A stretch of DNA of 14,350 nucleotides from contig JADGFH010000059.1 in NCBI GenBank assembly GCA_016743925.1, positions 1-14,350 on the forward strand, read 5' to 3'. The stretch comes from Labilibaculum sp. Its GTDB lineage: Bacteria; Bacteroidota; Bacteroidia; Bacteroidales; Marinifilaceae. Position numbers and translations under genes: made by a program. Below, in pieces: positions 6,580-13,152 of this stretch (its first letter is position 1; each line of letters starts with the position of its first letter). Below the pieces are notes generated by a model. That model saw nothing but the letters and a program-made list of their open reading frames with translations. It was not told the DNA's origin and did no database searches.

Positions 6580-8463
6580 CTACTTCCCTATGCAATAAAG
6601 ATTTTTCTCACCACGGATATATATTTTGCCATCAGCAAAAGCTGGTGATGCATCTGATTTTTCTCCCAATGCCGAAGTCGCGACTTTTACATATTCCTTT
6701 TCTGCTTTGAATATGTGCATCATCCCTTCACGATCCATCAGATATATTTTGCCATCTACTAAAATTGGTGATGAATAAAATCCACTATCAAATTCCTGTT
6801 CCCAAATAATTTCTCCAGATATTGCATTGTAACAAGCAACCGCACCATAACTCGTCACAATAAATAACATGTCCTTGTATGCTATTGGGCTTGGTACATC
6901 AGAAAGATAATCGTAAGCTTCCCATAGTACTTCTGGTTTCTCTCCAGTCTTAATGGCTACCAAACTTGCATATTCATTTAAAGCATAAACGATTCCATTT
7001 GCGTAAGCTACCGAAGGTCCAACTTCTCCTGTAATGCAATCCAAATGCCACAATTCTTTTCCCGTATTCACATCGTAGGAAGCAACACTAGGGTCGGCTG
7101 CTAATAATACCTCTACTTGACCATTGTTATTTACGATTACAGGCGATGCCCAAGAAACTCTAACTTTACGAGGAGTGCTCCACAATTCAGAACCATCTTT
7201 TATAGATAAGGCTAATACCTTTGCTGATTTTTTCTGATCGTATTGAACGATTAGCTTGTCCTCAAATATTAATAATGAAGATGAATGTCCGTAATGATTA
7301 TCAGGAACACCTAAATTTTTCGCCCATTGTTTTTTACCATTCATATCGACAGAAATAACATCTCCATTTGCAAAAATTGCAAAGACTGCTTTTCCATCGG
7401 TTGTTACTGTAGAAGCTGCATGACCTGTATCTGGTGTAACTTCTGGAGATTTTGCAGGCGATCCAGGAATCTGCTCTACTTTAGCTGTCCAAAGTAGCTT
7501 TCCATTGTTTCTATCGTAGCAATAAATTTCGCGACTTGTTGCGTTCGCACCTGATAGGAACAGTTTGTTTCCCCAAATAACTGGAGAATTGTAGGCATGA
7601 ATAGGAACTGGCTGATTCCACAGAATGTTTTTTCCACTGGCTCCATCCCATTCATTTGGTATGTTCTTTTGGTAAGCAATTCCATTTCCTCCAGGACCAC
7701 GGAAAGATGGGAAATTGTCTATCATTTCTTTAGTAGGATATGTTCCTGTATATTTTCCAGCAGTTTTAGCAGGAACTACTTCTTTAGGTTCTTCCTTAAC
7801 AGCAACTGCTACTTTCTCAGGAGCTTCTTCAACAATTACTTCAATTTCTTTCTCTTTTACTTCTTCTTTCTTTTCTGGAGTGACTTCTGCACTTACTTCA
7901 ACCACTTCACTTACTTGTTGTGTTTGCTCTTGTTCTGCTTCCGCCTTTGCTGTTTTAGCCGCTACAGTAAATTGATTTCCCAATTCCTTGTGAGTAAGAA
8001 ATGCAAAGACCAATGTGATTCCGACCATTCCAAAACCACCAATCACAATCCATTTTCTTGCCTTCTCTCGGAAAAGGATAATGTTCTCCTCCTCTTCTTC
8101 TGAAACCTGCGGTAATTCTTTCTTTCCTGAATAAAATAAATGAAGTGCGATCGCCATTACAATGACTCCAAAAAGCAATAAATATCCTCCTGCCTTTACT
8201 TGCCATTGATTTGTAAAGTATGCTTTTCGCACCAACAGATCCATTTCACGAATTTGCTCTCTTAACTGCTCATCATTTGGATTTTCATTCAATCGATCAA
8301 CCAAACTATTGATGATCTCTGTGTTTACAGGATCAACTCGATTGATTTGAATATAATTTACCAAAACCAACATGCAGATTATGAAAGAGAATATTCCTGC
8401 CACTAAAGCTATTCCTCTCCAAAGAGGCAGGTTGGTACGATTTATTTTAAACTTGTTATTCAT
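6580..8463 (-). CDS. Three-TM membrane protein with acidic linker and PQQ-like beta-propeller
   Basis: This 627-residue protein has three predicted membrane helices (about 16-37, 92-111 and 138-156). A charged loop at 40-90 follows the first helix. A low-complexity segment of Glu, Lys, Val and Ala (about 171-232) acts as a stalk. A PQQ-like propeller begins with FPSFRGPGGNGI (251-262) and runs to the end, with repeats such as GKLLW, GSELW, GKELW and GEIIW. With the N-terminus in the cytoplasm, three helices put the stalk and propeller in the periplasm. No CxxCH or other cofactor motif is present. It sits between the NapH-like gene (124-nt gap with repeats) and the NuoEF-like gene (2-nt gap). 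That position suggests a dedicated membrane partner of the redox complex. The function is not known; it may be structural, a sensor, or an enzyme with a quinone-type cofactor. Confidence 0.88.
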   Translation of the reverse strand: MNNKFKINRTNLPLWRGIALVAGIFSFIICMLVLVNYIQINRVDPVNTEIINSLVDRLNENPNDEQLREQIREMDLLVRKAYFTNQWQVKAGGYLLLFGVIVMAIALHLFYSGKKELPQVSEEEEENIILFREKARKWIVIGGFGMVGITLVFAFLTHKELGNQFTVAAKTAKAEAEQEQTQQVSEVVEVSAEVTPEKKEEVKEKEIEVIVEEAPEKVAVAVKEEPKEVVPAKTAGKYTGTYPTKEMIDNFPSFRGPGGNGIAYQKNIPNEWDGASGKNILWNQPVPIHAYNSPVIWGNKLFLSGANATSREIYCYDRNNGKLLWTAKVEQIPGSPAKSPEVTPDTGHAASTVTTDGKAVFAIFANGDVISVDMNGKKQWAKNLGVPDNHYGHSSSLLIFEDKLIVQYDQKKSAKVLALSIKDGSELWSTPRKVRVSWASPVIVNNNGQVEVLLAADPSVASYDVNTGKELWHLDCITGEVGPSVAYANGIVYALNEYASLVAIKTGEKPEVLWEAYDYLSDVPSPIAYKDMLFIVTSYGAVACYNAISGEIIWEQEFDSGFYSSPILVDGKIYLMDREGMMHIFKAEKEYVKVATSALGEKSDASPAFADGKIYIRGEKNLYCIGK

Positions 8464-8490
8464 AGGTTTTTACCTCTAAGTTTTATTTTT

Positions 8491-8533
8491 CACCACAAAG
8501 GAAGCTCCTAGGACTTCACAAAGGGACACAAAG
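8491..8533. repeat. Short CACAAAG-repeat element
   Basis: Three CACAAAG heptamers occur at 8494-8500, 8517-8523 and 8527-8533. Between the first two is an interrupted palindrome: GAAG (8501-8504), TCCTAGGA (8506-8513), CTTC (8514-8517). From memory, similar CACAAAG/GGACACAAAG strings occur as dispersed intergenic repeats in many Bacteroidota genomes; this is unchecked. It lies upstream of the three-TM propeller gene. Confidence 0.4.
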
Positions 8534-8545
8534 TATATTTAACAA

Positions 8546-8577
8546 GACTCTGACAGGTTAAAAAACGCTGTTAGGTC
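8546..8577. repeat. Palindromic intergenic repeat, copy D
   Basis: This copy lies 10 nt downstream of the NapH-like gene's stop codon. Its left arm is GACTCTGACAG, its apex GTT-AAAA-AAC and its right arm GCTGTTAGGTC. The apex has lost one pair but still closes with GTT/AAC. CTGTTAG makes a G-T wobble with the left arm when read on the plus strand, but an A-C mismatch in a minus-strand transcript. Confidence 0.75.
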
Positions 8578-8587
8578 GTTATAGGTT

Positions 8588-9850
8588 TTACTTTTCTACA
8601 GGACAATACTTTAGGCAACGTGCGCAACTCACACATTCACCTTTATCTGGTGTGTAATCTTCTCTATATCGATAGGTTGATAATCCTGACAAGGCCAGAC
8701 CAATTACCAATCCAATGAAAGCACCCAATATCCAACCACCATAATAGAATTGTTCAACAATGGCAGCAGCTTCTAGATACAATTCTTCTACTGGCTGACC
8801 TGAAGTTCTGAAACCTTCTATCTCTAAACTTTCCTTCATGGTTTTTGAATCGAAATGAAGTAATTCATCCGCCAAGCGTACTTTTGTATTTACTTTTGAT
8901 AGATTCTCATGGAAATTTGAACCTACCCAACCACCTACAATCATTAGTGCTGGGATAATCAAACTAAGCAAAATGAATCTTCTGGTTGCAGATCGCTTGT
9001 CTTCCATTTGCTTTACGACAACAGGTTTGTTTATCGCATCTAAAGGACAAGAATTCTCACAAAGTTTGCATTGTATGCAATTTGAAGGTGTTATGGTCAA
9101 ATGATTCTTAGAAACTCTACTAACTAGATTCAAAATCACCCCATAAGGGCAAAAAAAACGACAATATGGTCGTGCAATAAAAACGCTAATCAACAAGAAG
9201 GCCGCACCAATAGAAAACATGAAAAAAGTCGCATTGAATCTGAAAATCCCAACAAAAGGATCGTATCGGCAAATGATAAAGTCTGTAGCCGTTGCGGCAT
9301 ATAATACGGACAAACCCAAATAGATATAAGGTATTAAGCCCAAGGCTTTTTGCAACCATTTCTTCAATGTTACAGGTCTCATCAAGAATACATCCTGAAC
9401 TGCTCCTAAGGGACAGACTCCTGCACAGAAAGTTCTACCAAAAAATAAAGTATAAATCAATGGAATCACAAAAAAGGCCAATGCCGATAAAGGAATGTGA
9501 TAACCGGGATTGAAAAGGGCTAATACTACATTTTGGACTGACCCGACAGAACAGACGCACCCTTCTCTGAAAAAGCCAAAGTATAGAATGGAAAAAATAG
9601 AAACTGCCACTACTCCAGTTCTTGATCTTTTCTTGAGTATAAACCAAGTGATTAAACTAAGTGCTGCAATTAATACCATCACATCCAAGAATGCAAACAT
9701 ACCATCTCGCGGTGCAGGCATTGAGGCAACAGGTTGTTCGTATCCCGATTCGAATTCCGGTTTTGGGAAACGTTGTTGTTGTGAAAAGGCTGCAAATTCC
9801 ATTCCCACAAATAGTATCAGTAAAGAGATAAAGGCTAAGCTTTTCTTCAT
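8588..9850 (-). CDS. NapH/NosR-like polytopic membrane iron-sulfur protein
   Basis: This 420-residue protein begins at ATG 9850 with a signal sequence (about 1-23). The in-frame TTG three codons earlier is less likely. About seven membrane helices follow (near 55-72, 79-94, 119-137, 171-188, 207-227, 291-309 and 371-391). Family hallmarks are two CxxxCP motifs (C142-C146 and C230-C234), a ferredoxin motif C258/C261/C264/C268-P and a C-terminal one C406/C409/C412/C416-P. Positive charges (KKRSR, LKKWLQK, KRSATRR) place both CxxxCP motifs and both ferredoxin sites in the cytoplasm and residues 310-370 in the periplasm. C98 and C100 near the second helix, and C194, are extra cysteines. NapH and NosR relatives move electrons between the cytoplasm or quinone pool and periplasmic partners. 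The Tat ferredoxin gene lies 9 nt upstream, a NapG-NapH-like pairing. Confidence 0.92.
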   Translation of the reverse strand: MKKSLAFISLLILFVGMEFAAFSQQQRFPKPEFESGYEQPVASMPAPRDGMFAFLDVMVLIAALSLITWFILKKRSRTGVVAVSIFSILYFGFFREGCVCSVGSVQNVVLALFNPGYHIPLSALAFFVIPLIYTLFFGRTFCAGVCPLGAVQDVFLMRPVTLKKWLQKALGLIPYIYLGLSVLYAATATDFIICRYDPFVGIFRFNATFFMFSIGAAFLLISVFIARPYCRFFCPYGVILNLVSRVSKNHLTITPSNCIQCKLCENSCPLDAINKPVVVKQMEDKRSATRRFILLSLIIPALMIVGGWVGSNFHENLSKVNTKVRLADELLHFDSKTMKESLEIEGFRTSGQPVEELYLEAAAIVEQFYYGGWILGAFIGLVIGLALSGLSTYRYREDYTPDKGECVSCARCLKYCPVEK

Positions 9851-9859
9851 TGTGATCAA

Positions 9860-10420
9860 TTATATTTTCTTATTTGTTTTAAATCCGGCGAACTTATAAG
9901 CCTTATCAACAGGCACTCTTGAGAATGCATCGGAAGGGCAATCTCTGGCAATAGCACAGTGATTACAATTCACACATAGGTCATGACTTACTTGCAATTG
10001 CAATGAGCCATTACCAAAGGCACCACAACCTTTTACACATTTTCCGCAGCCAATGCACAACTCATCAATAATTTCATATTTGAAATAAGGATCCTCAACA
10101 TAGGATCTTTTGATTGCACCTGTTGGACAAAGTTGGTTTTCAGCTCCAGTAGATAAACTCTTCACATTCGGTCGGAAATATCCTCCGCACAAATCACAAT
10201 AACCACACATGTCGTAAACATGAATGCATTTTACTGCTGATGGTGTTACCACACAACTTGTAGCACAACGACCACATTGCGTGCATTTGGTTGGATCCAA
10301 CTGCCAAAGAAAATCTCCTGTTTGGCTTTTCGTAACCAAAACCCCTGCAACTCCTACAATACCGGCACCAGCTGCAAAACGAAAGCAAGTATTTATGAAT
10401 TCTCTTCTGTCTTTTTTCAT
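9860..10420 (-). CDS. Tat-exported tetra-[4Fe-4S] ferredoxin, NapG-like
   Basis: This 186-residue protein opens with a twin-arginine signal (DRREFI at 4-9, hydrophobic stretch 13-30), so it is exported folded to the periplasm, possibly keeping a membrane anchor. Cysteines define four clusters: C46/C49/C52/C56, C72/C75/C78 with C65 or C98, C122/C125/C128/C132, and C149/C152/C155 with C161-P. The arrangement matches NapG and related periplasmic ferredoxins that pair with NapH-type membrane proteins, and the next gene encodes one. It would be the periplasmic electron carrier of the system. C12, inside the signal, is probably not a ligand. The start is ATG 10420; the 82-nt gap upstream contains repeat copy E. 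Confidence 0.93.
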   Translation of the reverse strand: MKKDRREFINTCFRFAAGAGIVGVAGVLVTKSQTGDFLWQLDPTKCTQCGRCATSCVVTPSAVKCIHVYDMCGYCDLCGGYFRPNVKSLSTGAENQLCPTGAIKRSYVEDPYFKYEIIDELCIGCGKCVKGCGAFGNGSLQLQVSHDLCVNCNHCAIARDCPSDAFSRVPVDKAYKFAGFKTNKKI

Positions 10421-10470
10421 CTTCTAATCTAAATCAAGTAGCAAAACGTAGCAAGTTCCTTATACAAAAA

Positions 10471-10503
10471 GACTCTTACAGGTTTTCCAAACGCTGTCAG
10501 GTC
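10471..10503. repeat. Palindromic intergenic repeat, copy E
   Basis: This copy overlaps by one base the stop codon of the small Tat-protein gene. Its left arm is GACTCTTACAG, its apex GTTT-TCC-AAAC and its right arm GCTGTCAGGTC. Compared with copy C the innermost pair has changed from C-G to T-A on both sides, a compensatory change that keeps the stem. It shares the preceding CAAAAA with copy C. Confidence 0.8.
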
Positions 10504-10697
10504 TATTTTGACTTTTTATACTTCACACCTTCAGGTAGTGTACATTTCTCAAGACTATTACAATCCTTGCACATATTCTTAAAAATACATGTCTCTTCAG
10601 TCGTGTAATTTCGATAAACAAAAACGCCACTCATGATTCCTAATCCTGCAACAATTAGCGTTCTAGCTCCGTTTCGTAAAAAATCTCTTCTGTCCAT
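10503..10697 (-). CDS. Small Tat-signal protein with a four-cysteine motif
   Basis: This 64-residue protein is almost entirely a Tat signal plus a short tail. RRDFL (3-7) is followed by a hydrophobic helix (about 13-28). The tail then carries C37, C43, C46 and C52 in the pattern C-x5-C-x2-C-x5-C, ending with basic residues. ATG 10697 is one base after the upstream gene's stop; a TTG 15 nt earlier would overlap that gene and add only KQNR before the Met. Use of the Tat route suggests a cofactor or metal is loaded before export, for example one iron-sulfur cluster or zinc held by the four cysteines. I recall similar short Tat proteins beside NHL-propeller and NapH-like genes in other phyla, but cannot verify this. 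The function is unknown; a small electron carrier or an assembly subunit is plausible. Confidence 0.8.
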   Translation of the reverse strand: MDRRDFLRNGARTLIVAGLGIMSGVFVYRNYTTEETCIFKNMCKDCNSLEKCTLPEGVKYKKSK

Positions 10698-10698
10698 T

Positions 10699-11661
10699 CT
10701 ATTTTGCTTCAAATATTCTTATCATATTCTTTACCGGATCCAATACATAAATTCGGTCTTCAGAATCTACTGCTAAATCGATACCAATCGTTCCTGCTTC
10801 GAACAATTCGGGAGCAGCAACAACCGATTTCACATCTCCTGATGGCAAATGAATCTTTACCCTCTCTAATCCTTTCTCAACAGTCACAAAAGAACCATCG
10901 GAAAGCATTGCTATATTAGATGGATTGCAACATCCACTGAATCCTTCAATACTCATGGAAGTTCGTTCCCAAGAAGAGATTTGGTCTCCTTTTGAATTAT
11001 AAGCTTCGAAAGCATGTCTTCCGGGATTAACAACCCAAAGTTCGCCTTGTCGTCCCATTAGCAAATCAAAGAACGGGCTTGGAATAACAAATCCTTTGAT
11101 TCCTGCATCAATATCCTTTCCTCCTATTTCCTTAATCTTCTTACCGTCTATATTGTAATGATGAACAATCTTTTGTCCTGCATCGGCTACATAAATATTT
11201 TCTCCATCAATTGCCAAAGAAGTGATGAATGCTTTCTCTCCAGAAATTAAAAAGCTATTACGCAAACTTCCATCTGGTTTTCTAATGTCGACTCGGTTTC
11301 TCATCCCTACCAGAACATTGCCATTTTCAGCAATCGTTAAACATCGAGCTTCACCTCTTACTTTTAAAGAATTGATCTTTTCTCCTTGCGCATTCAATAT
11401 AAGTATGGCTTCATCGGTGCTCACATAAATCTGATCTTTAGAATCAATTGCAATACCATGAAGTTCTTTAGCTTGAATTTTTATTTGTTTCACCTCTTTA
11501 TGACTGATTTTCGAGGAATCAACCTTTCTAAGCTCTTTCAAATCATATTCATAAACATTTTCTTTTGTTGTGTTCTTACTTACAAATAGATCTTTCGCCA
11601 TAAAGCCGACAACTACAAGAAGCAGAACCACTAAAAGCCACAATGTCAATTTATTTTTCAT
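10699..11661 (-). CDS. Membrane-anchored NHL/six-bladed beta-propeller protein with vicinal Cys pair
   Basis: This 320-residue protein has one N-terminal membrane helix (about 5-21) that anchors a periplasmic domain. The rest is an NHL/SMP-30-like propeller: strand repeats such as HGIAIDSKDQIYVST (68-82), TSLAIDGENIYVAD (147-160), GRQGELWVVNP (203-213), NIAMLSDGSFVTVE (249-262) and DLAVDSEDRIYVLD (295-308), each paired with a GxxI turn. EGFSGCCNPSN (239-249) contains adjacent C244 and C245, unusual in a propeller and possibly a metal- or redox-active site; C107 is the only other cysteine. It lacks the Trp-rich PQQ-like repeats of its neighbours, so it is a separate family. It lies 12 nt after one propeller gene and 1 nt before the small Tat gene, which implies tight co-expression. 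The substrate is unknown. Confidence 0.87.
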   Translation of the reverse strand: MKNKLTLWLLVVLLLVVVGFMAKDLFVSKNTTKENVYEYDLKELRKVDSSKISHKEVKQIKIQAKELHGIAIDSKDQIYVSTDEAILILNAQGEKINSLKVRGEARCLTIAENGNVLVGMRNRVDIRKPDGSLRNSFLISGEKAFITSLAIDGENIYVADAGQKIVHHYNIDGKKIKEIGGKDIDAGIKGFVIPSPFFDLLMGRQGELWVVNPGRHAFEAYNSKGDQISSWERTSMSIEGFSGCCNPSNIAMLSDGSFVTVEKGLERVKIHLPSGDVKSVVAAPELFEAGTIGIDLAVDSEDRIYVLDPVKNMIRIFEAK

Positions 11662-11673
11662 TCGTAGATCAAT

Positions 11674-13098
11674 TTAATTTGCTCTAACATCAATACACAA
11701 AAGATGCTTTGAGTCACGCATTAGTAATCTGCCATCTGCAATTACCAATGGTCCCCATGCATCATGACCATCCAAGACTTTGGTTTTGTCCAACAATTCA
11801 AATCTTTCGGTACTTGCTTTAGCAATGCTAAGCGTTCCGTCATCTTTCAAAATGAAGAATTTACCATCAGCTATAAGGTATGGTCCCAAACCAAAACGGT
11901 CGCTAGTACCACTTGTCCACAATATCTTTGTACAATCATTTGGATCAACACAAACAAATCGGTTTCTCATTCCACCAGCATCTTTAGGCAATATGGAAAA
12001 CATACGATTTTTATATACCACAGGAGTTTGTTGCTCTGATGCAACTCCATCTTTAGGTTTAAATTTTTGAAGTGTGCTTACAGCATATTTAGCACCTTCC
12101 TTTTTAACCTGTAGTAAGATCGAACCAGCTCCATATCCTGCAGTCATGAATATCTTTCCATTTTCGAAAACAACTGGCGATGGTGCAACAACAGATGGAG
12201 AGAAATCTTTCGTTTTCCATAGAATTTGTCCTATATCATCACCTTCGGCTGAAACGCCTAAAATACCACCAACAGCAGCATACGCCCACATTTTCTTGCC
12301 ATTCAAATTCATTGGCATAACCGATGAATGAGACATTTGCCAATTATCTGGGTTGGGTGTTTCCCACAACACTTTTCCTGTTAGACAATCAACAGCGATC
12401 AGCAGAGCTTTACCTCCAGGAGCAAGAATTACAATATTATTTTCAATTATTGGACACTGACCAGTGTACCAAAAAGGAATTTCAGAGATGTATTCTTTCA
12501 CCAAGTCTAAGCCCCATAGAAAATCACCTGTATTGGGATCGGTACACATTACATGACAACGCGGTCCCATGGTAATTAGATATTTATCATTGATAGCTGG
12601 AACTGTTCTCGACATTCCATGATTACGCTTGATGTGCACTCTGTACCATCTACGCCACAATTCCTCACCTGTTTCCAGAGAAAAACAACGCAAAGCATCT
12701 GCTTTTTTCACTTCATCGTAATCAAGCACATATACTTTACCATTATACACAACTGGTGCAGCATGGCCTTCTCCCAATTCAACCTGCCAATCAATCTTAG
12801 GTCCTTTTCCCCAAGAGTTGATCAGTTTCGTTTTATCGGTAACAATGTTATCAGAATTTGCACCTCTAAATTGCGTCCACTTACCTGTTAATTCAGAAAT
12901 ATGTCCTGTATAAAAATCAAAACCTTCACCAATTAACACTCGTTCCGATGAGGCAGATTGTTTCGGTCGATTATCCATACCAGGAATATTAGCATGAATA
13001 TCCTTAACCGGATTGTAAGCCAACCAGTAAACAAAAAGTACAAGTGCAATAATTACAGCTAGGCTTATTAATCCTTTATCTCTTCTTTTCAGTAACAT
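11674..13098 (-). CDS. Membrane-anchored PQQ-like beta-propeller protein
   Basis: This 474-residue protein has one membrane helix (about 9-28) after a basic MLLKRRDK start, so the propeller should face the periplasm. A linker of about 45 residues leads to WTQFRGANSDNI (74-85), the entry motif shared with the other propellers, then PQQ_2-like repeats such as GEELWRRW, GDFLWGLD, GKVLWETP and TKILWTSG. Cysteines (C138, C181, C185, C215 and others) do not form CxxCH. Long, less regular loops, including HIKRNHGMSRTVP (155-167) and QMSHSSVMP, set it apart from the short secreted paralogue and suggest a ligand-binding face. The gap to the upstream propeller gene is 54 nt. No enzymatic residues can be assigned. 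Confidence 0.88.
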   Translation of the reverse strand: MLLKRRDKGLISLAVIIALVLFVYWLAYNPVKDIHANIPGMDNRPKQSASSERVLIGEGFDFYTGHISELTGKWTQFRGANSDNIVTDKTKLINSWGKGPKIDWQVELGEGHAAPVVYNGKVYVLDYDEVKKADALRCFSLETGEELWRRWYRVHIKRNHGMSRTVPAINDKYLITMGPRCHVMCTDPNTGDFLWGLDLVKEYISEIPFWYTGQCPIIENNIVILAPGGKALLIAVDCLTGKVLWETPNPDNWQMSHSSVMPMNLNGKKMWAYAAVGGILGVSAEGDDIGQILWKTKDFSPSVVAPSPVVFENGKIFMTAGYGAGSILLQVKKEGAKYAVSTLQKFKPKDGVASEQQTPVVYKNRMFSILPKDAGGMRNRFVCVDPNDCTKILWTSGTSDRFGLGPYLIADGKFFILKDDGTLSIAKASTERFELLDKTKVLDGHDAWGPLVIADGRLLMRDSKHLLCIDVRAN

Positions 13099-13152
13099 AT
13101 ATCTAAATAAAACTCTCTTAAAAAAAATGTCTTTTCGGCACTATAAAATCGA

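Noticed and set aside
7597..8103. Plus-strand open frame of 168 codons, rich in Phe, Cys and Ser
   Set aside because: It is antisense to the three-TM propeller gene; its odd composition comes from the complement of the Glu/Lys-rich stalk.
9851..9859. Upstream TTG starts for the genes at 8588, 4235 and 10503
   Set aside because: In each case an ATG a few codons downstream gives a cleaner signal sequence or better spacing from the previous stop (9850, 6577 and 10697).
2347..10503. CRISPR array
   Set aside because: The five repeats are separated by whole genes and are palindromic, not regularly spaced direct repeats.
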